Both the position numbers and the translations under genes were made by a program. From Spirogloea muscicola (lineage: Eukaryota > Streptophyta > Zygnematophyceae > Spirogloeales > Spirogloeaceae), in the NCBI GenBank assembly GCA_009602725.1, contig WELB01000068.1, forward strand, positions 195,500-219,783: a stretch of 24,284 nt of DNA, read 5' to 3'. The notes under the pieces were generated by a model. It was not told the origin of the DNA, did no database searches, and saw only the letters and a program-made list of their open reading frames with translations. This document shows positions 1 to 20,000 of this stretch, one piece after another; within the stretch, counting starts at the first letter, position 1, and every line of letters begins with the position of its first letter.

Positions 1-265
1 GCCAGCGCCGCGGCGGCGGCGGCGGCTGCTCTGGCGGCCATGCTGGCCGTCCATCACGCCGCCGCCGGCCCGGCCGCGGCGAAGGAGACGGCCGACGGAG
101 CGCTGCGGGTGAAGCACCAACGACGGCGGCACCACCGCCGGTGGGGCGATGCCGCCGAAGGCGCTGGCGAGCGCCAGAAGCAAGCCGCCATCGTGGCTGC
201 CGCGCCGAGCAGGTGCAGTGGAATGCCCCGCGGATTCATGTCCAAAGCTAGGAGGCTCGCCATTT
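1..265 (-). CDS. Possible internal exon of an unknown minus-strand gene (partial)
   Basis: On the minus strand, a frame running from about 265 to the window edge stays open with codons rich in G or C at the third position. It reads through a stretch such as GGLLLALASAFGGIAPP, then an Arg/Gly-rich part. A TGCAG acceptor-like site lies just before it at 266-270, and the exon would begin with one base completing a codon. No family is recognised. The other two minus frames and the plus strand are also partly open because of the high GC, so the strand and frame are uncertain. If real, the gene is divergent from the one starting at 470. The last bases carry a CGG/CCG tract. Confidence 0.3.
9..27. 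repeat. Short CGG trinucleotide tract
   Basis: About six CGG units lie in GC-rich DNA at the window's left edge. Similar tracts occur at 12846-12877 and 16944-16976, each close to the start of a gene. Confidence 0.7.
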
Positions 266-469
266 CTGCAGATCCATGTTCATTGCGGCCTTTCTTGTCA
301 AGCAGTGATACGATGCTTGGTGGTCGTGGATAGAGCATGCATATGGCGGCCAGAAGCAGTGGAGATGCTGCTTCAATTGGTTGTGCAATGGCGCACAGTA
401 TGTGCTCTTTGTTGAGCAGCGGTGGTCTCTGGCAGTCGGCGAGAGCCCGCGGCGAGGGAGGCGGCGCGC

Positions 470-3400
470 ATGGCGGCCACGGCTGCAGCCGACGGGCACC
501 CGCTGGAGGACGTGAAGAAGAAGGTGAGCCATCCTCGAGAGCCTGTAACGTACGAAACCATGATGGTGGTTCAAGAGACCAATGTCAAACCCTTTGTCTT
601 CAAAGAGGCATCTGTGCATCTGTTGCCATGTCATAAGCCACTGTACTTGCATGCCAGAAGTACTCACTGGAAAGTCTGGCCTTTTCTAGTTGCATCTGTT
701 TCCTTTGCCACTATGGCCGTTCTTCTCGCCTTCTTCCTGTGGTCATTTGATTAAGGTAGATAGTGTAGGGTTTCGCATGCAAGTTTTACATCAAGGTGTA
801 GGTTTTAGGAGCGGAAAGCAAGAACGGCAAGATACAAGAACGCAGGACTGTTTGTCTTTCAGGTCTGGTGTCGAGACCCGCTAAGACTTGGCCATGCTGT
901 TGTTGCCACCAGATTGCGGCAATGCTGGCAGGCGCGTCGAGGCAGTCTAGGAGCCTCGTCAGCGAGCAAGTTCCAAGAGCACTCACGTCCTGGACACGAG
1001 CCGTGCAAGGCAGCACCCTTGTGGCAAGTGTTCTGGCTCAGATCTCAACTGCTCACGCTTTTAATATCGACTGTTCGCATTTTACCTTAAGCACAAGGAG
1101 TTTAATTAGTAGCATGACTTTTTATAATAAGCACCAAATCTATTTTGAATCTTCACTAGCCAGATTTGAGTACATTCAACCGCCCCAATGATTGTATAGA
1201 AATGGATGTCGCACTAAGTGAGGCCTTGCTGGGGCTGAGCTGAGATTGGGTTTGTCCATGCGCAGCCGTCTACATCGAGCAGGTTGGGGCCCCGCTACGT
1301 GCTTCGCCTGCGGCATGACACGCTGAGGGGCGCGGGGCGCCTGCTCGCCTATGGCATCCTGCTCTCCGCGCTCCTCAAGCTTCTGCTTGCAACTGCCAGG
1401 AGGCACCGCTGGGGCTGGGCCGAGGGCGAGGCGCTGTTCGCGCCAGGCATCGTGCGGGACCGGTCGCTTGGCGGGCGCATGGTCCCGGTGCCGCGCGGCC
1501 GTTGGCAGCCCTGGGACAGCTTGCCGTGGCGGGCCAGCAAGCGGACCACCAAGTCGACCACACGAACTCAGGGGGTCGGGCCCCTGGATTCTGTGGAGTC
1601 CAGCCGGAGCGAGAAGGACCTGCGGAGAACTGGCGGTGGTGTGGCCTCTAAGGTGAGTCGGCCAACCCCGTCGCGCAAGATGGCGGCTCTTCCCGCTTGG
1701 TGGCCACCATTGGACGCAAGTTCGCCGCTCCCCACAAGCGTCAGCGAGGACAGAAGGCGAAGTGCACAGACATTGTTGCAGAGTGAGCCGCCTTCATGTA
1801 GCAGCACAGAGCCATTGCCCCAGCCTTGGACCAACAATACCTGAAAGCAAGTAGTTGATGATTCTCCCGAGGACAGGTCTGTCAGACGATATGCATCAGG
1901 GATGCACTTGCACAAGTGCTGACGTGGTGCTCAGATGTTGCTCATGTCAGCATCATACTGTAACTCAGTGGGTTGTGTGTCATGGACATGTCCTTTTGGA
2001 AGATTATGTGCTCAGATACCTGTATTGCGATGTGTTGCCTGTCCTTGTCGGCGGCCAGCGATGCTCGACAGGCGTGTGGCTGGCCAGGACTTTGAAGACG
2101 AGGACATAGTGAAGGTGAGAAGTGCATCATGTGGAGGAATGCGCGCAACAAGAGGTCTGGCTAGGATGTATCTGTTTGCTTCTTACCATGCGTTAAATTA
2201 CTGCGCATTGTGCACAAGAATACCAACTTTGCCACCCAGGCCAATGTCAAGCCTCATAGTATCTCGCGGTCAATGGCAAAGAGCTGTCTTGTTAATTTTC
2301 TGACAGTAGTCAGTTCGACAATCTATGCTCTCTCTGTGCAGCTGCAAGAGCTGTGTCGGGACTCCAGAGTCCAGGTGACATTTGAGGCTGAAAATGCAAA
2401 GGAAGCCCTCTTCCGAGCCGCCACCCAAGTGGCATTCAAAGTCTGCGGCAGGCACGTCTTTCACTCCTTGCACTTGCTGCTTGCATGCATGGCACTGCCA
2501 ATACTGTAAGCATGTCCAATACATATTCTCTCTGGCTGTCACAGTCGGTCTTGGTGCAGTCATGTAGCTGTAGGTGGCATGGATGGTCCTTGGCCACTCT
2601 CCAACTGTGTAGCCCCTTCTGGCTAGCTGCACGAGTCATCTCTTTTGAGTTTCTAGGTGGGCGATGTTGTTACAAGTTTTGAAATAGGCCCTCGTTTTCT
2701 TTTCAGAGATGCTTATCATGATTGTCTAGTATGTCCTGTGCCTTGTTCTGCTACTGCTTCCTCAACCAAAGTTTGTGTCATTCCGGATCCGAGTACGTAC
2801 CACAGCACTCTTTGGAGGGAGCTCCTAGTCAGTCCACCGCAGTGGCAACCCCTACCAAGGCGGCTGTCGACTCAGCTGCAACGGGCATGTGTGGTCACAG
2901 GGGATCCTTGCTCGCAGGCCTGGATAGAGCGGGATGCCCAGCATTCCTGGCCAGTCTTTCCAAGGGCATAAGCATTGAGGCCCACAAGGCTGCAACCATG
3001 GTCAATGCTGCCGTGGCTGCCCGGACGCGCTCCTCCTTGATGCAGGCATGGGTGAGCACCAGCGGCCAGCATTTGGAGCATATGTATGCCATTATTAGCT
3101 CTTATTAGCTTACAGCCAGCACATGTCAGTCAGCATTGCAGTGTCATGTTTCCAGGACATGTGGTTGTCACTGTCATTGACTGGTACTTATGCAATGGCA
3201 AGCAGGCCCTTTTCAAGCAGAACCGACTGGAAGAGGCAGTTGACGAACTTCAAGTGCTCGCTTTCATACACAAGACATTTCCATTGGACACCAGATCTGT
3301 GAGTTACCTGGGACCATGCCTGCTTGCATTGGCCTTCTCAAGCAAGTACCTTCTGCAACGTCGTTACACATGGGTGCTCAATTGTTGCGCGCAGGCCGAG

Positions 3401-3547
3401 ATTGAAATGGTTGCCAGAGGGCTGGAATCAAGGGTCACGGCAGCCGAGCGGCGGGAGCTGCTGTGGATGTATGCAAATGCGGGGGGCCAGGCCACCAAGG
3501 AGCTCGCTGCCTCCGCACTAGGCGTACCCATCTCCTCGCTACGCTGA
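470..3547 (+). CDS. Intron-rich gene of unknown function, possible single-pass membrane protein
   Basis: Product not recognised. Exons I can support: 470-523 (starts MAATAAADGHPLEDVKKK), 863-1027, 1266-1652, one ending at 2114 (perhaps 2088-2114), one starting at 2342 (ending about 2440 or 2451), one ending at 3051 (starting about 2806 or 2829), 3206-3298 and 3395-3547 with a TGA stop. The clear joints are all phase 0, with GTGAG-type donors and CAG acceptors. The 1266-1652 exon holds a hydrophobic run (LLAYGILLSALLKLLLA) followed by Arg residues, which suggests one membrane segment with a cytosolic basic flank. The C-terminal exons are helical and charged (ALFKQNRLEEAVDELQVLAF; AAERRELLWMYANAGGQ). 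The stretch 1653-2087 has no clear exon, so two genes are possible, the second starting at the ATG at 2061 (MLDRRVAGQDFEDEDIVK). The gene is convergent with the ABCC gene. Confidence 0.55.
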
Positions 3548-4199
3548 TTTCTTGCCAAAGCTTGGCAGCATGCATCAATACTGCTCATGAAGCCCTTTGA
3601 CTTCTATTACTTTTATCTTAAAATTCTTCCTGTTAAATACTCCAGTTACAAGACTGCGCTCTTACAATCATTAGAAGCTACTGGTTATTATGTGTTCGTA
3701 CTTCCAACACACTCTGACATCGGGTTGGAGCTGAAGTGGCAGCCCCGACCACCATGGAAGTTGGCAAGGAGGACCCCCAATTGCGGACAGAACGGCTGAT
3801 GGGTTGGCTTGCAACTGTGCCCACCTCAGCGTAACGCATAGCAATTTTTGCTGCTTGACTTTACAAGTCACTCTAGGGCCTTACTGCTGTCCTGGCCAAT
3901 GCAGCCAGTAAAAATTGTCACTGCACCTGTCCTGCCATTCTTGTGGCAGGATCAAGAGGGGTAAAATCTCCCGTAACATAGGGGCGACTGAGCATGATCG
4001 CAAATTGTAAATAGTTGTGAACCTTCCAGATTAAGGGCCATATTGAGGCATATTCCTTACTATATGTTGATGAGGCAGTAGGGCAGACGCAAGCACTTTG
4101 TGGAAGGAGCAGACTCAGACAAATAAATGTGCTGTCAAATTCTGACAACTGGGTAACACGGAAGGGCAGCTCCCGGACGATTCAGCCATTGCTGCAGTG
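3548..4199. other. Convergent intergenic region
   Basis: This stretch separates the stop codons of the unknown gene (+) and the ABCC gene (-), so it must hold two 3' untranslated regions. It is AT-richer than the exons. I see no open frame with coding character, no RNA gene and no clear repeat. Confidence 0.6.
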
Positions 4200-12997
<8,798 letters not shown>

Positions 12998-13313
12998 NNN
13001 NNNNNNNNNNNNNNNNNNNNNNNNNNNNNNNNNNNNNNNNNNNNNNNNNNNNNNNNNNNNNNNNNNNNNNNNNNNNNNNNNNNNNNNNNNNNNNNNNNNN
13101 NNNNNNNNNNNNNNNNNNNNNNNNNNNNNNNNNNNNNNNNNNNNNNNNNNNNNNNNNNNNNNNNNNNNNNNNNNNNNNNNNNNNNNNNNNNNNNNNNNNN
13201 NNNNNNNNNNNNNNNNNNNNNNNNNNNNNNNNNNNNNNNNNNNNNNNNNNNNNNNNNNNNNNNNNNNNNNNNNNNNNNNNNNNNNNNNNNNNNNNNNNNN
13301 NNNNNNNNNNNNN
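12998..13313. other. Assembly gap (316 N) over a divergent gene start
   Basis: A run of N separates the first visible exon of the ABCC gene (-) from the first exon of the alcohol dehydrogenase (+). Both flanks are very GC-rich. The ABCC start codon and most of the shared promoter must lie in the gap, and its true length may differ from the number of N. Confidence 0.95.
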
Positions 13314-13343
13314 GGGCCGGCGACGGTGGCGACGGCCGCGGGG

Positions 13344-15857
13344 ATGGCCAGGGCGGGCAGCGCCGCCGCGCTCGCCACAGCAGGCGGCGCTGGCTACCAC
13401 GTCGGTGGCGGGCCGAGCACGATGCTGGCCGCGGTGCTGCGGGAGGCGGGCCGGCCGATGGAGGTGGAGCGGCTTCGCATGCCGCGGCCCAAGGCCGGCG
13501 AGGTCCTGCTCAAAACCAGGGGTGAGCTCACTTAGAGTGCCGAATCCTCCTTGACGCACTGAGCTGAGGGACCTACGCAATTAATGGGCCCCGACGCAGA
13601 ATGCGGTGCCGAGGTGCGCCTCTGACGCGAGGTAGCCTCCGCTTGAAAAAGCGTTCACTGGGCCCGGCTACAGCAGAATTGCCAGCCGTCATCTCGAGTA
13701 TCTGCTTTTGTGAGTTCTCAAATTGTTACTGCTTTCTGGTGATATTTGTTTGGTATTTTTTGCCGTGCAGCCTGTGGGGTGTGCCACACCGACCTGCACG
13801 TTATCAAGTCAGAGCAGCCCTTCCCGGTGCCCTGTGTGCTCGGCCACGAGGTCAGCGGCGAGGTCGTTGAGCTCGGACCCAGCACAGATCCTGGGACTGC
13901 TCGCAGGCGAGTCCTTGCTAGCTAGTGATTGGTCATAGGCGACGTTTGAGTATGCATTGTCACTGCTACCTTCCACCCTGCAGGGTAGGCCACCTGACCA
14001 CCACCAAGCGAGCTTCTTGCCCATCTCACAACGAGAAATTGATTTGTCAATGTGTCTGGCTGGAGGGCAGGCTGCCACTTGGCTCACGTGCAGTGGGCGC
14101 CTTCATTATGCCCTGTGGTGGCTGCTTCTTTTGCACAAAAGTAAGCTGACTAAGAGTTGCCTAAATCCCTCCCAGCTAGCTGGTCACCAATGGGGTGGCA
14201 TTATGCAGGCTATTCTCAAGACCAAATTGTATGGGAGTTTTTGTATGGTGGCCTGAAAGTGATGTTGCCCCAGCTGTAGTGCTTTAGCAATTGAATAGTG
14301 CTCTGCCCCGCTGCCAAGTTGACGTATACAACAATTGCAGGGCAATGAGGACCTCTGTGAGACCTTCTTTGCGTACAACAGAGGCAAGGGGACTCTGTAC
14401 GATGGAGAGACGCGTCTTTTTCTTGCCGACAGTGGTGAGACAGGGTGATGCAGAGGGATGGTGCTCTTGAATTGACCAGTCAGCCCCTTCCTTGTCTGTG
14501 CAGCAGGCTCATGACCCAACATTGTCCTTAATGTGCTGCACGTCAAGCGCTCGCTAAGGATTGCTTGCCCAAGGCAATACCTGTCCAAGTCCTTCAGCAT
14601 GCAGTCTATCCAGCAGACTTGCCAAATGGGGACTCTCTTTTGCAGGAATATGAATCTTGGCGGAAATTGGTGACACTCTCATGCTGTGTTGGGGCCAGGG
14701 GCCCCAATTTCCATGTACAGCATGGGTGGCTTGGCGGAGTACTGCGTAGTCCCTGCAACTGCGGTGGCAGCCCTCCCACAGAGCTTGCCGTATGCAGAGT
14801 CAGCGATCCTTGGGTGCGCCTTCTTCACGGCCTACGGAGCCATGCGGAATGCTGCCGACATGCGGGCCGGTGACTCCGTTGCAGTTATTGGGGCTGGTGG
14901 CATTGGATCAAGGTGAAAAACTTCTTCAGCAGACTATGCTTGCCGCCCTCAACCAAGCAAAAGGACTGGTTTAGGACACTGTCACACAGGCCTTGCTCGA
15001 TGCCCATGGCCTCATATTACTGTTGTGCTCTGCTTGCCAGCTGCTTGCAGATGGCGCGGGCGTTCGGCGGCCACACAATAATTGCGGTAGACATTGATGG
15101 CGCCAAGCTTGAGAAGGCCAAGGACCTGGGGGCGAGTCACGTCATCAATGCCATGGAGGAAGACGTCGTTCAGAGGATCAAGGTGTGGATATGGTTATGG
15201 CTTGCACCAGCTTCTCCTCTGACATTTCACTTGGATTGTATGAGCGCAGCCCTACTCCAGCTATGCTCGCACAAGGGCCAATGGTAATGGAGCACATGGG
15301 TGGTTGGTATTGAATGCAGGAGATTACAGGTGGCTTTGGTGTTGACATAGCCGTTGAAGCCCTTGGGAGGAAAAACACATTCATGCAGGCGGTTGCTGCA
15401 GTGCGGGATGGGGGCAAAGCTGTGATGGTTGGCATCGCGCCCGTTGGCGTCACGGCGGAGGTTGAGATTGCGCGGATAGTCCGCAGAAAGGTTGGTTGCT
15501 TCTGCTTTAGGTCAATATTCCAGCAGATTGGCCAGCCACTGAGACAGAAATGGATGCCATCTCACATGTTGTATTTCGCTGCTTGAGAACTTCTTATATT
15601 GCTGCTGCAGAATGCTGTCATGTGGACCTCCAACCTTGAGAAATGCATTTGCACTGTGGCAGATTCAGATCTTGGGATCCTATGGAGCACGAGCAAGATC
15701 TGACCTTCCTGTTCTGTTGGGGCTTGTCGAAAGCGGCCTCCTCGATGTGGCAGCAGCCGTGAGTCAGGCGCGGCGTTTGGAGGAGGCTGCTGAGACATAT
15801 CAGGCACTGGATCAGGGACAGATCCTGGGACGGGCCATTGTTGACTTCGGTGAATGA
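13344..15857 (+). CDS. Zinc-dependent alcohol dehydrogenase, HER2-like (medium-chain, GroES-like)
   Basis: NAD(H)-linked oxidoreductase of the medium-chain zinc family, closest in my recall to plant HER2 (At5g63620), which is tied to the response to C6 aldehydes and reported in mitochondria. Exons: 13344-13521, 13771-13906, 14071-14140, 14341-14434, 14699-14912, 15041-15182, 15320-15490, 15663-15857. They sum to 1200 nt, giving 399 aa. Catalytic zinc ligands are Cys64 (in CGVCHTD), His85 (GHE) and Cys199 (ILGCAFF). The structural zinc cysteines are 120, 123, 126 and 134. The Rossmann motif GAGGIGS is at 224-230 and Asp248 marks NAD preference. The family strings ETFFAYNRGKGTLYDGETRL and MYSMGGLAEYC are intact. 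About 26 residues precede the core MLAAVLREAG; they contain Arg, Ala and Ser but no acidic residue, so they could be an organelle targeting signal. The frame is open into the gap, so the true start may lie upstream. Confidence 0.93.
13907..14070 (+). other. Probable GC-AG intron in the alcohol dehydrogenase gene
   Basis: The preceding exon ends TCGCAG and the intron begins GCGAGT, close to the GC-donor consensus; the acceptor is GGGCAG. The join reads STDPGTARRLPLGSRAVGAF, which keeps the frame and the spacing I recall for plant homologues. An alternative GT donor at 13911 with an acceptor at GGAG (14064) also keeps the frame and inserts residues, so transcript data would decide. Confidence 0.6.
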
Positions 15858-16942
15858 TGCCCTGAGTCAAAGTGTGTCCCAACGCCTGATACAGGTGGAG
15901 CCTGAGGCCAGTAGAGAACGAACGTGTGACCGGAGGTTGCGTTGCGGAGAAGGCAATTGCAGAGGAGCTGTACATTGTTGAGCGAGTGGTCTATCACACT
16001 CTTAATTACGTCTGCTAATTTAGCTATTTTAAGGAAGTATCTAAGAGGAGGTTCACCCTGGACATAGTGCAGAATGGCCATGGCGCATCAGCATGTCAGG
16101 TTCAAAGGTTGCCCAGGAATACTACGCTTCTTATCAGCAACTCGCCATGGATTTATTTTCTCTAGATTGGGCAATTGTGTCGCCATGCTGATGGCGGCAT
16201 GGACTTTGGTCCAGCGGAGCTTGGCTGGCACCTCAGAGAGAAGATTATTTGGTATGTCGTCAGTAGCCCCCTGCTTGGAGGACCTCAGCTGACACACATC
16301 GATATAAGCAGTCTCATCACTGGCGTTTGGCCACCCATGCGGCATAACAAGTATAAGACTAGGGGTTCTTGAGACGTTTGTGCGGGCCAGGGGGGCGACT
16401 GTCTGCAGCAGCGACTTCTTGTGATGGCACTTAGGGAGGCGTGCATGCACCTACAGGCGTCTCAGTGAGCGGTAGTGCCGGGGGCCGAGGTAGCAGGGCG
16501 GGTCAGCCTCGGATTGAAGACTGATGGATGTAACAGTCACAGCCCCCGCAAGCAAGCAAGAGCTCCTCTGACACGCACATCCTACAAGGGGTGTCGTCAT
16601 CGGCTCCCCGCCGTGCTGCCAGACAGAAGAGCATCGGGGCAATTGGGTAGGATGGAGAGCAAGGAGGCCTCATAGATCTTGGTGATGATCGTGTCGTCAG
16701 CCGGGCCAGCAGCCCGTCAAGAGTAGCAAATATGGTTGTGTAATCATCGGCCAGAGGGGTAAAGCAGAGGGAAAAGAGATGGGAGAGCAGCGTGGGCGGT
16801 CTGGAAGGCGGCCACAGCCCCACGGGGGCCCCAGCTCAGCGAGGAGCTGCCGTCTGGCGGCTGCATGGCTCGCTCCATGAAACGGAGCTCGGACGAGGAG
16901 GATGGATAGGGAGGAGGGGGGAAAGGGGGAGGCCCGACGCCG

Positions 16943-16976
<34 letters not shown>

Positions 16977-17006
16977 TGCAGCGCCAGCCGCGGCGTCCGG
17001 CCCGCC
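15858..17006. other. Intergenic region between the dehydrogenase and DUR3
   Basis: This holds the dehydrogenase 3' region and the DUR3 promoter and leader. Small frames at 16074-16292 (+) and 16503-16823 (-) have no recognisable product and no coding-like codon use. The last 100 bases become strongly purine- and CCG-rich before the DUR3 start. No TATA box or nitrogen-control site stands out clearly. Confidence 0.5.
16944..16976. repeat. CCG trinucleotide tract in the DUR3 leader
   Basis: About ten CCG units end roughly 30 bases before the DUR3 start codon. The tract probably lies in the 5' untranslated region or core promoter. Its unit and placement match the CGG tract beside the ABCC gene start. 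Confidence 0.8.
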
Positions 17007-20000
17007 ATGGACATGCTCCCGCCAAACTGCCCGCCCGACGGCGTCGGCCTCGCCAAGTACTACTATGTCGGCCCCGGCGGGGAGTGCGTCAGGCAGGCGT
17101 CCATGTTCGGCGGCAAGGCCCTCCTCAGGTGAGACGCGCCGTGGATATAGACCCGGCCGAGGACTGCTGTTCGAGTCTGGTCGTGATCATGAGGTGCTTG
17201 GTACTGCTGGGGATATGTAACATTCAGAATGCCTTTACTTTCATGGTACTGAAGTCTTGCGTCACCGTGAGCAGCAATGTCATGTATCTGTTCAATGGAT
17301 CTGCATTCATATTCACGCCTTGTTGACTACTGCTCGTGGAACGTGGGCTCCATTCGTCCTGTCTTCAGCACGACTGCCCTCTAGCTACTGCACACTGATC
17401 TGAGCTACTTCAGCATACATTCCCGAGTAACGCAGCAGTGAGACAATGTGACCTGACGCTGGTACAAAAACTCTCTCATTTGCAGCCAGGGGGTTGGTTA
17501 TGGCATTGTGCTCGGCTTCGGCGTCTTCTTTGCTGTCTTCACCTCATGGCTGGTGAGGCACTTGCAGAACCTGCCCACTCGAGCAATTTCGCAATGACCA
17601 AGTGAAGGTAGAATAGCGAGTTGGCTGTGGAAGCCTGGAGCCTTAGTAGGATGCGAGCTTGATCTGGTTCAAGAAGTAACATACCATCTGACTCGGCTGC
17701 TATTTGTTCACTCCAAAGCTCAGACCTCTTCGTCTTGCACGTGGACAGGTTTACCTTGAGAAGAAGTACTCTGGCCTGAAGCAGACATCAGAGTGGTTCA
17801 ACACAGCTGGCCGCAACGTCAAGACTGGCCTTATTGCGTCCGTCATCGTCTCCCAGTGGACATGGGCCGCAACCATTCTTCAGTCTTCCAATGTTGCTTG
17901 GTCGGTAAGTGATCTTAACAATGACAAACACCTCACATCACTATAAGCGACCGGACACTGAGGCACTCGGAGAGAATTAATGTGCAAGAGTGAGACTTCT
18001 GGAGGGAGGCTCTGCTACCAAAGCATGTGGACTGGTATCCACAAAAACGTCCGTGAAAGTATTGTGCAGGCACCTGCACTGTAGGCCTGATTCTGTGACG
18101 TATGGCAATGACAGGACGGCATTAGTGGCCCATTTTGGTACGCCAGTGGAGCAACTATTCAGGTTCTCCTCTTCGGTGTCATGGCCATTGAGATCAAGCG
18201 CAAAGCTCCATCTGCTCACACTATCTGCGAGATTGTTCGGGCCAGGTACTCCATCTTCAATCAGCAAATCTAGAAAAGAATAGCACTGCAGTAATTTTGT
18301 ATGTGCTGCCATTCATTTATCTGGAGTAAGAAGTCCCCCTCATTGCTGCACCATACTCATCTTCATCTCCTGTGCTGCAGATGGGGACAGTCAGCGCACA
18401 TTGTATTCCTCTTCTTCTGCTTCTTGACCAACATCATTGTCACGGCCATGCTCCTACTGGGTGGTTCAGCTGTGGTCAACGCTCTTACTGGAATGGATAT
18501 CTATGTTGCATCCTTCCTGATTCCTCTGGGCGTCATTGTATATACACTTGCTGGAGGCCTGAAGGTAGGCAATGACATCTTGGACCGTGATTCAAGAGCT
18601 CCAAAGACTAGGCTCAAATTAGTGTTGTACAATCGGTGCTTGCTTTCTGACAGAGTGACCTGTGACGATTGTCCTTGTGTTTGTACTTATATGCTTGCTT
18701 ACCGGACTTCTGCAGGCTACCTTCCTTGCTAGCTACATCCACTCTGTTGTTGTTCACGTTGTGCTTGTCCTCTTTGTGTTCCTTGTGTACACAGCAAGGT
18801 CAGCAGACTTCCAACAAAGTTGCCTGTTTGTCTGAGCATTATTGCTTTCACTCGCTCACTTCAACCTCTGTACTCATATGTTTAGGTGCATAAATTTGTT
18901 GATGTTTAGGCTTATGTTGGTGTATGAAACTCGACTCACCAATGCCTCATCGTTGGCAATGTGTCACAGCTCGAAGCTTGGCAGCCCAGGTGACGTCTTC
19001 CACAAGCTCACAGCAGTAGCACGTGGATCAAGGGACTGCAGCCTGACCCAGCCAGGCCAGCACTGCGGGCCTGTGAGCGGCAACAAGGGAGGCTCCTACA
19101 TTACCATGCTTTCTATCAACGGCTTCGTCTTTGGCGTTATCAACGTCATTGGCAACTTCGGCACTGTCTTCGTGGACAATGTGAGGCTGGGTGCCTATCG
19201 GCAGAACACGTCTTAGATTGTCACAGACTAGGCCAGTGTGCTGCACAACCAGCAGTCATGCTTCTTGTCAGGGCAAGACGTCCCTCGAGCTTCAGCAAGT
19301 TCTACTGTTGTAGTCTGATTGTTGTTGTGTGGTCAATTTCATAGGGATACTGGATGAGCGCCATTGCTGCCCGGCCCACCTCAACCCACAAGGGCTACCT
19401 GCTAGGTGGCCTCGTCTGGTTTGCCGTGCCATTCTCCTTGGGCACTTCACTTGGGATCGGCGCCGTTGCCCTCGACCTGCCGCTGACAAAGGACGAGGCC
19501 AACGCTGGGCTCGTCCCACCTGCCACTGCTGTGGCCCTTCTGGGCAATGGCGGCGCCATCCTGCTACTCACCATGCTTTTCATGTGTGTATGCAGCCCGC
19601 ATAAAAATGTCTTCTCAACTTCACCTCCCTTCTGCGTTCTCAAGCATCCTCTTGTATGGTGTATCATAAATGGACAGTGCTATGTGCATGGTGGAGCACA
19701 GAAGAGGCAGGCCTTTGATGTGAAGAACAATGCAATCACCGAACTGAGAAGTTCTCTTTTCAGGGGGTGGGGGAATCTGTGCAGTAGCTTCTGATTGCAG
19801 ATGTGACACGTCCTCATATGCAGCAACTTCCTGCTCCGTTTTGCAGGGCTGTGACATCAGCAGGCTCCTCTGAACTAGTGGCAGTCTCATCCTTGGTGAC
19901 ATATGATATCTACCGGACTTACATCAACCCGAAGGCGACTGGCAAGCAGATCCTCTTGTGCTCCAGGATCATGGTGCTCAGCTTTGGACTCTTCATGGGT

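Noticed and set aside
40-415. Plus-strand frames at the left edge (40-333 and 149-415)
   Set aside because: Low-complexity Ala/Arg frames from GC-rich DNA; the minus frame has more gene-like codons and a possible acceptor.
2342-2451. A further GC donor (GGCAG then GCACGT) in the unknown gene
   Set aside because: A GT donor at 2441 with a phase 0 acceptor at 2805 also keeps frame and fits the other joints; without homology the GC choice cannot be claimed.
16503-16823. Minus-strand frame of 106 codons upstream of DUR3
   Set aside because: No recognisable motif, Cys/Pro/Ser-rich with no coding-like codon bias, and no neighbouring splice structure.
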